A model generated the notes under the pieces. That model was not told the origin of the DNA. It saw only the letters and a program-made list of their open reading frames with translations, and did no database searches. Shown here piece after piece: positions 19,923 to 32,200 of a stretch of 63,500 nt of DNA (positions within the stretch are counted from its first letter, which is position 1; every line of letters starts with the position of its first letter). The stretch is taken from assembly GCA_905221605.1 (NCBI GenBank), contig CAJNDS010001001.1, positions 675,549-739,048 of the forward strand, read 5' to 3'. The stretch is from Symbiodinium natans (Eukaryota; Sar; Dinophyceae; Suessiales; Symbiodiniaceae). A program made the position numbers and the translations under genes.

Positions 19923-20700
19923 TGGGCCATCGACTGTGACTGCTGTGGGCGCCCGCTACTCGAGTGCCGCAGGAGAAGGCCAAACGGGAAGGACCCGAAT
20001 GCTCGCAGCATACGGCTCAGAAGAAGTGAACAAGGGACAAAGAAGAACAGTCTCTTTAGGGCCTTTAGGGTTTAGGGCTTAGGGTTTTTAAGGCTGTAAG
20101 GGCTCTGATTTCAGGGTTTTTGGGCCCAAAGGCCTTCTTATGTAAGGTTTTGTGGGGCTTTTTTGAGCCTAAGGGAGTTCTGAGCATGGAGATACGGCCC
20201 CTTGCAATTCGTAGTGATTGTCATGCGGGACCCCATGCAGAAAACCAGTCTTGCGCAACACCCAAGTAGCACGAATCAGGTTTCAACCGGGTCATACAAA
20301 GACCTATTAGCCTATCAGCCTTTCCATTCTGTTAAGGAAGCCAAAGTTTAACCTCGGGTTACATAGGGTGCATGAAAAAACCCAACAACGGTTAACGGTA
20401 CCTTCTCGTCTGCAAAGAGCCAGACGCTGGACAGCACCGGCCAGCAACTTGCTGAACCCTCGTTTAGGGTTTGGGGTTTTAGGGTTCAGGGTTTAGGACT
20501 TAAAGGCTTTAAGTCCTAAACCCTGAACCCTAAAACCCTAAACCCTGAGACTTAAAGGGCCCAGGGCTTAAGCATTAGGGCTTTGGGGCTTTTAGTTTGG
20601 GTCTTAGGCAAGAAAAGGGCAAGCCCCATGAAACCCAAAATCCCTAACCAGCAGTCGAGGCAAAGCTCGCCCACTTTCGAGATCTTACCTGCAGGGGTTT
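19923..20700 (+). CDS. Coding-like islands, plus strand (possible gene part)
   Basis: Islands at about 19923-20058 (VTAVGARYSSAAGEGQTGR then MLAAYGSEEVNKG), 20180-20268 (MEIRPLAIRSDCHAGPHAEN), 20392-20460 (FSSAKSQTLDSTGQQLAEP) and 20606-20700 (MKPKIPNQQSRQSSPTFEI). Low-complexity Ser/Gln-rich composition is shared. Introns between them hold telomere arrays, including a perfect telomeric hairpin at 20464-20548. Confidence 0.35.
20464..20548. repeat. Telomeric hairpin
   Basis: An arm of about 38 nt of degenerate TTTAGGG units, ending TTTAGGACTT, is followed by a short loop AAAGGCTTT and then the exact inverse, including the same degenerate units in mirror order. The shared imperfections show that one arm was copied from the other. 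Confidence 0.85.
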
Positions 20701-21194
20701 AGGGTTTAGGGTTTAGGGTTTATGCTTTTTGGGCGGTTGTCAACATCAGGGTCCCTTGACAGCATATATTGGGGAACCCAAAAGGGACCCTCATTTAGTA
20801 GAGAACTATACATACATACATATATAATTATATATATTTTTATTTATTACTTGTCTATTTTATTCAATTTATACCCCAGCCTTCTTTGTCATTAGATATC
20901 ATACTGGGGTATAGGGGGACAAGGGTCTATGGGGCCCGTAACATCTTGAAGCTAAAGTACCCCTGGCATTAGTTTGCAAGGGGCTGGTCTTTGCGAGCCA
21001 AGTGCCCGCAACCTTTTTGCATCTGAATTGGGAGGGGGTTGCGGGCACCCTAAACCCAATAAACCTGATAAACCCTTTAAACCCTATATTATAAAGACCC
21101 AAAAAACCCAAAACCCTATTGAGCCTTAAACCCAACACCCCAAACCCCAAACCCTAAACCCCAAACCCTAAACCCCCAACCCCTAAACCCTGAA

Positions 21195-21310
21195 CCGCCC
21201 CTCGTGTGCTCGGAGCATCCTTTTGACACTCTGTTGGTCCTTCGCAGATCAGCCGCCAACAAATGCAGGGCGCTGAGCTGTGAGTGTAAGCTCGACCCAA
21301 GAATAGCCTG
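21195..21310 (+). CDS. Candidate exon, unknown protein
   Basis: The plus strand is open and reads SEHPFDTLLVLRRSAANKCR then ALSCECKLDPRIAWM, ending where an F9 foldback (GGGCTAT...ATAGGGTAGAATA) begins. The exon border coincides with the element border. Confidence 0.4.
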
Positions 21311-21531
21311 GATGGGCTATGAAATTATTTGGCCCTGCAATCCCCATAATCAACCCTATCCAGGGCAATCTTAAGGGGTTATAGGGTAGAATATCGCATG
21401 CTGGCACCTGGGAAAAACAAGGGTTTTGGGTTTAGGGTTTATGAGCTCCTTGCGCAGAGGGAGCCGGGGAACAAGGAGAAATCTCCCAACTTACCCTACA
21501 ACCCGAATCCCTAAACCTAAACCCTAGACCC

Positions 21532-21759
21532 TCATCCGAACTGGCCACAGCTCAACCCTGGGCTCTAAGTCTAGGAACCTCTCAGAAGTCTTCTGCAGAG
21601 GATCCTGTGCGTCGCCAGTGGGAGCGACACGAATTTCAGGAGATCCGCCGGGCTGCGCGCTCCCTGTCTCACAAGAATAGATCCCGACCCTTCGGCCGCG
21701 ATAGCGCGTGCAATGTCACCACGCCTAGCTCCAAGAAGCAGAACTATGAAAGTCTTGCA
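21532..21759 (+). CDS. Candidate exon, Ser/Arg-rich protein
   Basis: The longest plus-strand repeat-free open stretch in the block: about 75 codons to TAA at about 21757-21759. It reads SSAEDPVRRQWERHEFQEIR, then RAARSLSHKNRSRPFGRD, and ends SSKKQNYESLA. There is no Met, so it is not a complete ORF. No domain is recognised, and the basic Ser/Arg composition suggests a nuclear or RNA-associated protein only loosely. Confidence 0.45.
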
Positions 21760-21837
21760 TAATGCTCGGTTTCAACCCAAGCCCTAAACCCTAAACCGCG
21801 GTACAACCTAAACCCTAAAACCTAAACCCTAAACTCT

Positions 21838-22508
21838 AAACCGCACGCAGCGTGTCCAGTTTCCGGGCCTTCTGCAAAAGCGCCCGATGCACGCAAAACA
21901 GAACGTGGAACATGGGGGGTGATGCCTCTAAGCTCCGCTGTGCGATGTCCGGGTTGAGGACTGTAGGGTTTTAGGGTTTAGTTAGGACTCTAGGGTTTGG
22001 GGGTTTGGGTGTCTCCCCTCGGGAGGCGAGCCTAAACAGAACGCCCTACACTGCCGGACGATTCGGAGCTGGTAGCCTCACCCCGCACAAGCCACACTCC
22101 AAGAACCTAAACCCTAAACCCTAAACCCTAAACCCTAAACCCTAAACCCTAAACCCAGCTAGCAGCAAAACTCACTCTGCAGAAGTTGGCCCTGCCTTCG
22201 GCTTAGGTATTAGGGGTGGAGGGTTTCAGGGGTCGAGGGTTTAGGGGTTGAGGTTTAAGGGGGGTTTAGGGTTTAGGGTGGGTTTAGGGTTTAGGGTTTA
22301 GGGTTTAGGGTTAGGCTGTAGGGGTTAGGCTTGAGTTTTTAGGGACGTGCTACGGAGCGGAGCTCCAGTACGGAGGGCTTACAGAAGGGATGTATGGAGA
22401 GTATATGACTGGGGCAGGCCGCCTAGCTGCACTTTTCCATTGTCCTGGGCCAAGATGGCCTAGAAAATCATCTAAGTATGATTTCCAAGCAGATGACAAA
22501 CGCTAAAT
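21838..22508 (+). CDS. Coding-like islands, plus strand
   Basis: Islands at about 21838-21970 (SVSSFRAFCKSARCTQNRTW then MGGDASKLRCAMSG), 22041-22108 (PTLPDDSELVASPRTSHTP), 22150-22198 (SSKTHSAEVGPAFG) and 22342-22508 (GAELQYGGLTEGMYGEYMTG then RLAALFHCPG). They are separated by telomere arrays. The last island is open in three frames for much of its length, so the reading is uncertain. Confidence 0.3.
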
Positions 22509-22621
22509 GAACAGGTTCATGTAAAATGGCTGCTTGCGAGGCTTAGGGCGGAAAGTGCGAGGGCAGAAAGTGATAAGGTTGCAGAGGTTGCAACCACCAG
22601 AAACCCATTCGTATAGGGCCT

Positions 22622-22790
22622 GAGGCGTGAAAGACCGGGTCTCTTGGAACTTAGCAGCGCACCGCTCTGCAAGCGCAGGGGCGCGCCATGGTCAGAAGGT
22701 CAACCCCAAGGCCCTTCTTGGAAGCATGTGCCGGCCGCCGTCCTCAAACCCCTTGATGAACAAAAAAAACAAAAGGAATTGGGTTTAGGG
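22622..22790 (+). CDS. Candidate exon, unknown protein
   Basis: Plus strand, two overlapping open frames of about 53 codons; one reads DRVSWNLAAHRSASAGARHG, another RRERPGLLELSSAPLCKRRG. A telomere array follows. Confidence 0.25.
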
Positions 22791-23309
22791 TGTATGGTTT
22801 AGGGTTTAGGGTTTCGGGTTTAGGGTTTAGGGCTTGATGACCAGCCAGATCCGCGCCACCCCAACCCCCCCAAAACCGCCCAGAAAACCTCAACCCCAAA
22901 CCCCAACCCTGAATCCTAAACCCTACACCCTAAACCCCAAACCCGAAGCAACAAAAACCTTTGCAACTGGGACTGGGTGACCGCCGGCCCCAAAACCCTG
23001 AACCCCGAACCCCGAACCCCTAAACCCTAAACCCTAGCCCTAAACCCTAAACCCTAAACCCTAAGCCCTGAACCCCTCAACCCATAACCCCAAGGCCCCC
23101 GGGTCGAGTTGCCACACTTCGTAGCCGGCGCACAGCCTTGTTTGGGTCATGGGCCCACAGCTTTTGGGATTCAGTGGTTTAGGGTTTACGGCTAGGGATG
23201 GGTTTAGGGTTTAAAGGGTTAAGGGTTAAGGGTCAAGGGTTTAGGGTGTAGGGTGTAGGGTTTAGGGTTTAGGGTTTAGGATTTAGGGTTTAGGGTTTAG
23301 GGTTTCAGG

Positions 23310-23735
23310 GCTGAAGGGTTTAACTGGGTTTCGGCTCTCGCACTTGCACGCAGCAGGCAAGGCATCTGTCGGTGTACATCATTCCCACTAACCGCGACAC
23401 GCACTAGGCTAACTGGCTTGACTGGGTTTCCCGCATTTGTGCTAGGTCAAGTAACTCTAAACTTCCCTGTGAGTATATGAACTTGAGGAACACGTACCCT
23501 GTCAGTACTACAATCCCTGTTGCAGTCATCACTTATCTCGAAGCTTCCCAAAAGCCATGAGCATTTGTGCACCCAGTTGCCCACCGCTCTCATTGCAACA
23601 TGCCAACGAATAAGCTTTGGCTCTAATCTAGAAAGCGGATCCTGCGCAATGCGGCGCCAACTAACGAACGAACAAACAGCTCGCACCGGCAGTCAAAAGC
23701 CCGAATGAAAGAAACCCTTCTCAACACCTCGCCAC
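23310..23735. other. Repeat-poor 425 bp stretch, no assignable gene
   Basis: Telomere-free, foldback-free sequence with open frames of about 62 codons (plus) and 79 codons (minus) overlapping each other. I recognise nothing in either. Confidence 0.3.
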
Positions 23736-24369
23736 AACCCACGCTAAACCCTTAAAACCCCAAACCTAGAACCCCAAACCAAAAACCCTAAACCCTAAAC
23801 CCTAGAACCCCAAACCCTAAACTCTACATGGCCAAGTCAAGGGGCAGCTCTGCGGCGCCTCGCCCAACAACCTCCTGGGTAGGGTTCGGAATGCGGGTTG
23901 TCTAGGGCCGATAGTGCATATTGGGTTTACGGTTTAGGGTTCAGGGTTTAGGGCTAGGTTTTTTGTGCGAATATCTGAATACCTATCTATATAGATGCAC
24001 ATATATTTATATGCGTAGCCAAGTACAATGTTTTTGTTGTTGCCACCCGCCTGGCTGACGAAAAGCTGCACTCCGGGGTACGTCATGAGTGCTCGCATAG
24101 GGAAAACTGTAGGCGTTTGGGGCCTGACTTAGGGTTTACCTTACTAGGCCCCCAAAAACCTATGTTTTTTTTGTAGGTTCTTAGTAAGGATTTAGGGTTT
24201 ACCTAAGGCCCCCAAAAACCTACTTTTTTTCGGCTAATTAGTATAAACAAAAGTGGGTTCGGCTTCTTGAGGTCGGGATCAGGGGTAAGGAGAGCCAAAC
24301 GGCAGGGTTTTGGGTTCATAGGGTTTAGGAGGGTGTAGGGTGTAGGGTGTAGGGTTTAGGGTTTAGGGT

Positions 24370-24912
24370 TCATGAGTTCGCAGGCAAGCAGGCGGTGGCA
24401 GTGGCAAAGCTTCCTTGCGGGTGTGCGCAGTCTGGCAGACCCATGTAAACCTCAGAGGGTGCCTAGCGTGCCTGGCGCCTCAACGCGAAGCACCTTGGGA
24501 TTTTCAAACGCTTATACCCTGCAAAGCCATGTGCCTTGGATTCTTAAACATGGGTCCTAAAGCTACTATATAGGAACTCCTTTAGGGCCCAAGTATGTAC
24601 GATAAATGTACATGGATCCTTATGAAAACTAAAGCCCTGGACCCTCAAAACTACAACAGCCTTTGCGAGCCCGTCTCTCCACCCCTTTGAAGCGTTGAAG
24701 AACCATCCTGCAAGCCGAAACATCCACATCAAACCCTAAACCCTAAACCCCAAACCCTGAACCCCACACCTTGAACCCCAAACCCTAAACCCCAAGACCC
24801 CCTAACCCTACACCCTGGTCCGAGTTTCCGGGTCAATGCTCTGTCCGATGTTCTGTGAAGAAAGACTAGAAGTGCTTCCCTCGGTCGACACATACATGTA
24901 GAGCTCACACCT
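24370..24912 (+). CDS. Coding-like islands, plus strand
   Basis: Three islands: about 24370-24545 (SRRWQWQSFLAGVRSLADP then STRSTLGFSNAYTLQS, with an ATG at 24372 just after telomere units), 24640-24725 (FASPSLHPFEALKNHPASR) and 24818-24912 (MLCPMFCEERLEVLPSVDTY, then TAG). An F1 foldback separates the first two. Confidence 0.35.
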
Positions 24913-25547
24913 TGGCTTGATAAGCTTTGGGGGGGGGTTAGGGTTTATAGGGCATAAAGGGTTTAGGGTTTAGGGTTTATAAGGTTTAAGGTTTAGGATA
25001 TAGAGGCTTTGTTTGATTTATCGGTTTAGGGTTTGTAGGGTTGAAGGTTTTAGGATTTATAGCCTTCGGGGTTAAGGCTTGAGGGTTGCTACATTGCACA
25101 CTCTCCAGGAACAAGAATAGCGGACAACCCTACTTGATTTCTTGTAGAGCTTGTAAGGCTTAGAGGGCTTTAGAAGGGTTCCAGGACTTCGAGGGCTTGC
25201 AGGCTTTCACGGCGCTTCTGTAGTGCGTGAGGGTTCATAGGAGGGCTTGTACGGCTTCGAGGGCTTAGGGCTTGAGCCCTCAAGAACTGGCCCCCTTCGC
25301 CCCGTACAAAAGCCAACAAAGCACTTGCCCTTAACAAGGAAGAATATTATATTTTTTTCGGGGTTCTAACTTAGTTGCTGAGTTCGCTGAGTTCATAAGC
25401 CCCCCAAAAGTGTACACTTTCAGTTCTGTAGGTGATTATACGAACCCCAAAAAGTGTAAAGTGTACTCACTCAGCTACTAAACTCCAGACCCAGAAACCT
25501 AAAGGCCACTTTACAACTACTAAACCCTAAACCCTCAACCCTAAACC

Positions 25548-26030
25548 CTAAACGCCTATGGGAAGCTCCTGAGCCTGTTTCCTGCCAAAGCACCCGGCAG
25601 TGGGCGACATCCGATGCCACGCGGACCCATTCACCTGGGAAAGGTTTTTGCCCCTTCCATCCCTAAACCCTAAACCCTAAACCCTGAACCCTAAACCCTA
25701 AACCCTAAACCATTCGGAGATTTATGTTTGTTTGACGCACATCCGGTTCCAGCGGGCTCACCGTGGCCTAGTGCTTCTGATCTGAGTGAAATGGATATGG
25801 GAGAGGGTGCCCTACAAGGCCATCGTTAGGGTTTAGGGGTTAGGGCTTAGGGTTTACGGGTTCAGGGTTTAGGGACAGGGGAGAGGCATGTGAAATCGAC
25901 ATGTTCAGATGCTGGTGTGGAAAGCAGTCGAGTGGCGTCGATCGCCAAGCAGTCGCAAAGCCTGGAGCAATGTCGGAGCGCAAAGCCCGCCCCTCCATAG
26001 TCCCCCAGGACTGCTTAGGATCGGGCCTAA
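25548..26030 (+). CDS. Coding-like islands, plus strand
   Basis: Islands at about 25548-25640 (YGKLLSLFPAKAPGSGRHP), 25725-25825 (FDAHPVPAGSPWPSASDLSE then MDMGEGALQGH) and 25880-26030 (KSTCSDAGVESSRVASIAKQ then CRSAKPAPP and TAG in one frame). Separated by telomere arrays. Confidence 0.3.
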
Positions 26031-26530
26031 ACCCTAAACCCTAAACCCTATAAACTCTAAACCCACTTCAGGGATGCCACGTTCTTGCCACCCGCCTAAC
26101 CAAGCACCGCGGTTGTTTGTTACCCAGAAGCCTACGAATCCCTAAGCCCTAACCCTAAACCCTTTACCATAACTGGGTTGTTCTGTTGGGTTTAGTAGGG
26201 GGGATGTAAGGCGATCGGGATCCTAACCCTGCAACAGGGAAGAAGAGCTGAGAGATTCTAGTGACAGGGATATGTCTTTACTCAGATTAGAACCCTGTCT
26301 AGTAGTGTTAAGGTACTTAGGGTTTAGGGTTTACGGTTCAGGGTACATTCCTCAACCCCTCAACCCTGAACAACAGGCCAGGGATTAACACCCGGCCTCA
26401 AGACAACAAAACAAACCATGCAAACCCTAAACCCTAAATCCTTTTTAAACCCTAAACCCTAACCCCGAAACCCCAAACGCTCAACCACAAACCGTACCAC
26501 GCAACCCGACTACCCTTTTGGGCTTTGACT

Positions 26531-26608
26531 AAGGGCTGCCATCGCCTGAAGTCCGCCGTCCCACAGGAACACAAAAGCCCCCTGAGGCGTGGAATGAGCC
26601 CACCTTAA
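26531..26608 (+). CDS. Candidate terminal exon
   Basis: The plus strand reads CHRLKSAVPQEHKSPLRRGM then SPP and TAA. Short and basic. Confidence 0.25.
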   Translation, partial: KGCHRLKSAVPQEHKSPLRRGMSPP

Positions 26609-26738
26609 ACTGTTCGTTCATCCTCAGTAGGGTTGAGGGTTTAGGGTTTAGGGTCAGAAGAGCGCCATAGATTTTCGGGCACCTTACATCGTTCAGAGCC
26701 ATAAGTGCAGAGAAATAGGGCCGAACACCGTAAAAAGA

Positions 26739-26848
26739 TTATATATATATGTATATATATGTATATGTATATACATATAGATGTATATACATATATATAT
26801 ATATATACATGTATACATATACATACATATATATATATATAGAGAGAG
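26739..26848. repeat. Long TA/TATG microsatellite
   Basis: About 100 bp of TATATATG/TATACATA-type sequence ending in GAGAGAGAG; highly AT-rich and likely to form hairpins. Confidence 0.95.
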
Positions 26849-27034
26849 AGTAGGATTGTACATACCCAGAAAGGTGAACGGCTACCTACCCTTAGTAGAT
26901 TCTCGAGGCTGATTCTAGATGTTCCACAATTCAGGGGTCTTGGGCTCTAGTGGTTCCCACCCTCCTACCCCCGCCCCTTTCCACCGCAGGTCCCCCGGTT
27001 TAGGGTTTAGGGTTTGGGGTTTGGGGTTTAGGGT

Positions 27035-27127
27035 TTGGGGTCGCGGATGGCCTCTGGTCTTGCCACTCTCCTCCGAAGAAGTCCACACAGAAGTGGAGGA
27101 AGTCGTTGAACAAACCTGTGCGTCTTA
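27035..27127 (+). CDS. Candidate terminal exon
   Basis: The plus strand reads LPLSSEEVHTEVEEVVEQTC and stops at TAA. The acidic end is protein-like; unassigned. Confidence 0.3.
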
Positions 27128-27645
27128 AGAAGAGGATATTGCAGGCTTTGCAAGGCTTGTCTTGTGGCGTTGAGAATTAAGGCGTCCTGAGGATTTCTTC
27201 CCCCCCCCCCAAAAAAAAAAAAAGGGTTCACAGGCACCTTGGAACACGAGAGCCAGCCCCTGAGATCAGAGTTCCAGTGTGCCAGCTAGGATTCGCCACT
27301 TGCTAGGCGGTCTTGGACCTGTGACCTGACGTGGATATCTTACCCTAAACCCTAAACCCGGACCCATACAGGCTCGACCCCTCCGCCTTCCCCTTACAAG
27401 GACCCAAAGCCAAAGCACAAACTGGGTCGACAAACGGAGGGGGTCTAGGTAGGGGTTAAGGTGCGCCGGCTGTCTGGTTTGCTCTACACCCCACGATGCA
27501 TCACGCGCACTCTTTCTCGCGTGTCTGCTCTCTCTCTCTCTCTCTCTTGAAGAAAACCGCCTCCCTAGCTTGTCACTTTCTACCAGTGTGCCTTCTTGGC
27601 TGACTTCTGAACCTCTCCTAAACGTTTAACTTTTTTAGGCTAGTT

Positions 27646-27876
27646 TCTACAACAACCCAACAGGTTCAAGTCCTGAGAACCAACCAGAAGAAAGCCAAGC
27701 CTTGCCCTCGGATTGCACGACGGGCCGTGCCATCTGAGCAGGATGTTGGCTTCTGCTTGTACAGTTTCAGGTATGCCGGTGCCCTGGGACACAGGTGCTG
27801 TTAAACCACCTGCCCGCCTGATGTCCCTTAGGTGTGTCACAAGTGCAACCCGAAGGACTAAAAGCACAAACCCCAT
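27646..27876. CDS. Open on both strands, unknown
   Basis: Plus strand: RTNQKKAKPCPRIARRAVP then SEQDVGFCLYSF and a stop near 27807. Minus strand: a 78-codon frame from an ATG at 27876 (RDIRRAGGLTAPVSQGTGIP). Neither is recognised. Plus agrees with the block direction. Confidence 0.3.
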
Positions 27877-28209
27877 GCCCTAAATCCAAAACTTGAAGGG
27901 TTTAGGGTTTAGGGTTTAGGGGTTAGGGTTTAGGGTTTAGGGTTTAGGGCTAGGGCAAGCCCTGACTACACTGCCCCACTTGACGCCTGCCGCTGGCCGT
28001 CGGAGGACGTAGAGTGCCAAGCAGATGGCCTGCGACCTCCGATTACCATGTCGGGCTTAGGGTTTTAGGGATTAGGGTTTTAGGGTTTAGGTTTGAGGAG
28101 CCCCCCCCCCCCCCCCCCCGAAAAAAAAAGGCTACCAGGGGTTAGGATTCATCACCGCCCGGAACCCATCATTTGCCTACGTTACAACCCTGAAACCCTA
28201 AACCTTATA

Positions 28210-29095
28210 AACTCCAAACCCCAGCTTCATCTAAAGACCCGGCCCATTCTAAGAGGACTCCTTGTCCGCTCACAGTACTACTTTTATATCTTTTTGGTAG
28301 GGGCTTTCAAGCTATGAAAAACATGTCCACTGATTGCCTTACGTTGAACTAGTGCAAATACCTTCGCCCCATTCCTTTGGTCCTTTTGTACCGTGTTTGT
28401 GGTTCTATATTTGGGCATCTTTTCGCTCATTTATCTTAATATTTGCGAGAGAGCAAAGAAGCACCCATGAAAAAACGACACCTGACCGTGTAGATTCACT
28501 GACGTCTTTTGGCCCCCGAAGCATACTGATGTATAAGGACATGAAGCCGCATGAACTTACTCAATTTCATGGGGTCTTTTCCTTCATTGCCTTCCTAATA
28601 TTGCTTGTTCAGTTGAGTTCATGCGTCGTTCATATCTTCACTCCTTCTCACCCAAATTAAACAAGCAAAATAAGAGAATTTTAGAATGAAGAATCCAGCA
28701 AAATACGAGCACAAGCCCAATTTAAATGACGTACTTTGAGGGGCTGTTTTACTCCTACCTTGAGGGCCGGTATATTACCTTGGTTGCGGCATAGTTACTA
28801 TCTTACTATCATTTACGTCTTCGTTGGCATGAAGCCCTACAAACACCGGGGTGGCCTTGGGTAAATCAGATTTCCACGGGGTGTAAATATGAGGTCAGGG
28901 TTGTTATACGGTGACTTCTTCGCACTAGGGTCACTTTTGGGGTCGTTATTATAAGGCAGTCCCTATTCCTTAGGTGTACCCCAAAAGGGATCATCATTGG
29001 GAGAACTGGCCATATAACGGTCTAGAAGGTTTACAGGATCTACAGCTCCCCTCCCCGCCCCTTCGCGCGTTGTTCTGGCCATCCGAGATTTCGGG
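28210..29095. other. Telomere-free, AT-richer stretch at convergent switch
   Basis: About 900 bp with no telomere array. A plus-strand frame at 28334-28660 (108 codons from ATG) predicts two hydrophobic segments (CLWFYIWASFRSFILIFA and VFSFIAFLILLVQL). I recognise no family, and base composition differs from nearby exons, so coding is uncertain. F12-type foldback sequence (CCAAAAGGGATCATCATTGG) ends the stretch. Confidence 0.35.
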
Positions 29096-29299
29096 CCCCT
29101 AAACCCTAAACCCTAAACCCTAAACCCTAAACCCTAAACCCTAAACCCTAAACCCTAAACCCTAAACCCTAATATAGGGTCATTAAGGAGGGGGTTCATG
29201 GGGGGCAGGTACCGAGGGAACCTTAGGAACCTTGGGTCCCATGCCCCCGTTGAACCCCCCTCCCTTAAGAACCCTAAACCCTAAACCCTAAACCCTAAA

Positions 29300-32200
29300 C
29301 CCTAGAACTCTAGGAGGTGCCAGGTCAAGCCTGACCGCGGACTTCGGGGTTCACGAGCTTTGGAGAGGTCGAGTGCTAGGATGGCCCTTTAAAGCCCTCT
29401 TAAAAACACATATCCCGAAGTTCGTCCTCTTCAACCCAAGAAAGGAAAATATGTCGTATCCCAAAGGCCCTACCAAGTAGAACGACTTAAACCCAAAAAA
29501 AGGGAAAATGCAAGATGCCCGTTAATTCAGGGGGTAGAACAACCTTGACTTGCACCCTACTTTGGAGCAGACCCTGGAAAAAAAGTACATACGTTTTAGG
29601 TATCAGTAGCCAAAATAGGAACCCAGAACCAAAACAAGTATTAAAGTATAGTACTCCAAAACCCAGTGCATTCGCCTCGTCATGGCCCGTTCAGGCAGGA
29701 TCTGTGCAGCAAACGCCTGTGCCAGGAGGAGGTACCTCGACCCATCGAGTTCAATTGCTTTCGGGGTTTAGGGTTTAGGGTTTAGGGTTCAGGGAATAAA
29801 CCGACCCCTGAAAAACCTCATGCATGTACCCTACTTGGAGGTTCAGGGTAGCTATGGCTACAACCTGACATGTACCCAACCTCCAAGTAACCCTAAACAC
29901 ACACTTTTTTTTGCGGGAGGTCTCCTTACCACTGCCTGCCTCAACCCTCAACTCCATAAACCCTATAAACCTTATAAACCCTATAAACCTTCTAAACCCT
30001 ATAAACCTTATAAACCCTATAAAGCCTATAAAGCCTATAAAAGCCTATAAAGCCTATAAAGCCTATAAGGCCTACAAAGCCCAAACCCTAAACCCCTAAA
30101 CCCCTAAACCCTCAACCCTAAAACCTAAACCCCAAACCCCAACCCCTAAACCCCTAAACCCCTAACCCTGAACCCTTAACCCTAAACCCCAAACCCCAAA
30201 CCCCCAAACCCAGAACGGAATGCGGAAGAATGGCGCATCCAGTGTAGCTTCCGCAGGCATCCCCTGGTCCGCCGCCACCCTTGCTCCAGGACTCTTGCGG
30301 GGAGACTCAAAAAGGGGTTTACGGGTTTAGGGTTGAAGGCTAGGGTTGAGGGTTTAGGGCTAGGGTTTAGGGTTGAAGGCTAGGGTTTAGGCTTTAGGGT
30401 TTAGGGCTAGGGTTTAGGGTTGAAGGGTGCAGGGTGTAGGGGTTAAGGGCTTTTAGGGGCTTACGGTCGAGGGCTTGAGTGTTTTTGTTCACTCCCGCGC
30501 TCGCTGGAGCAGGCAAGGATTCTGTTCGGATCAGCTGCATGTCCCGGCTCTGTGTAACCCTAAACCCTAAACCCTAAACCCTAAACCCTAAACCCTAAAC
30601 CCTAAACCCTAAGCCCTAAACCCTAAACAATGCCAACACAACCGAGCGATCCTTCAACAGAGCCAAGCGCTTCAGGGATTAGGGGTTTTGGGAATTCGGG
30701 GTTTATGGGTTGAAAAGGTTTGGGGTTTAGGAGTTGGGGGCTTTAGGGCTTAAGTTTACGGTTTAGGGCCTACGTAGTTCAGGGGTTAGGGCCGTCATCC
30801 TTGCACCGGAGCCATGCAATCTTCTTTGCATCGTTCTAATTGCGTCGGATTTTTGTCACCCACACGGCACACGCCAAGAGGCACCCACTCCGCAGGGACA
30901 AATCGAGGTCTCACAGCAAATCCGATCCGGTTTCAAAACGCTTAACGCTTACTTGGAGGTACTTTTTACCCCAGTCATGACTGTGCTTACTCTGTGCTTA
31001 TGAGCCCTCTAAGTAAGCAGACTGAATAAGTACCCATGAACCTCCAAGTAGGGTTCGCCCCCCACCTCCCCAAAAAACAGACACGGCCAGCATTGCGACA
31101 CCCCAAAGTGCCTGGAGGTGTGACTCACACTCATGACCCTAAACCCTAAACCCTAAACCCTAAACCCTAAACCCTAAACCCTAAACCCTACAGTGCAGCT
31201 CTCGGGACCCCGAGTCTGCTTTTGGATTGCTCACACAACATAGAGACCACGAAGAAGCGTTTTGGGCTTCGGATTTTGGGGTTTCTAGCCTAGGGGATAG
31301 GATTAGGGGGACCCTTGGGGATAGAGACCCTCTGAATAAGGTCCCTGTTTAAGAGAGCCAGAAGAGGTTAAGAAGGGGTTCCCTTTTAAGGGTCCCCCTT
31401 ATCCTACCTAGGATAGCCCAATCCTACCAAAACACTATGAGATCCTCAGAACTGTTCGGATTTTACGCTGTAGGGTTTAATCCCGTTTCGGATTCGGGTG
31501 CAGAGCTGCTGGGTTACTCCTAAACCTTGAACCCAAAAAACCCAAGCACCAAACCTGGCCATGTAACTATCCAAGCTTCTTGTGGGAGAAATGAGGCTTC
31601 CGAAACTAGGGGTACCTTAGGAGTCCTTGTTATTACAAGGGGAATTCCACTATTTGGGAGTCTATACTCGGGATGCCCTATTTTTTTAAAGCCCCATATG
31701 TTGGTGATTTTAGGCCCCACAGCAATTTCAAACTCATTCCAAAGCAGCCCAAGAGACACTAAACCCCAACAGCAGAGGGTTCCAGCCAAGACTCATGCAC
31801 CTTGCAGCTGTGGTCAAGTCAAGGACAGCACTTTCTGCGGCCATCAGCCTCGTCGGACTTTCGGGGGTTAGGGTTTAGGGTTTGGGTTAAGGGTTTAGGG
31901 TTTAGAGTTTACGGTTTAGGGTTTAGGGTTTAGGGCTAAGGGCCTAGGGTTTAGGCTTAGGGCTTAAGGATTAGAGTTGAATCGCGCCCACAGTTCCGGC
32001 AAACTAGCCAAGAAAACAGTGCCCCTTTCTTTTCGAGTAGTGTTTGTGGGGTCCTACGCCTATTTTTCGGACTCTTGCGCCGATAACAATAATGGGAGGA
32101 GTAGCAATTACTGGGTATCCAGTCTTGGGCTACGCTTTCGGCTGAGTGTGGGCATGCGGGTGTGTAGAGAGATGTGTCCGCAGATGTCTACAGCTCGGAT

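Noticed and set aside
27640-27690. tRNA T-arm-like CAGGTTCAAGTCCTG
   Set aside because: No matching acceptor, D or anticodon arms could be placed upstream.
29300-29395. ILALDLSKA as a reverse-transcriptase fragment
   Set aside because: The match is too short, and the residues that should follow (FD) are absent.
29820-30099. Frames with KPYKPYKPYK or INPINLINP repeats
   Set aside because: Direct translation of the 9-nt CTATAAACC repeat.
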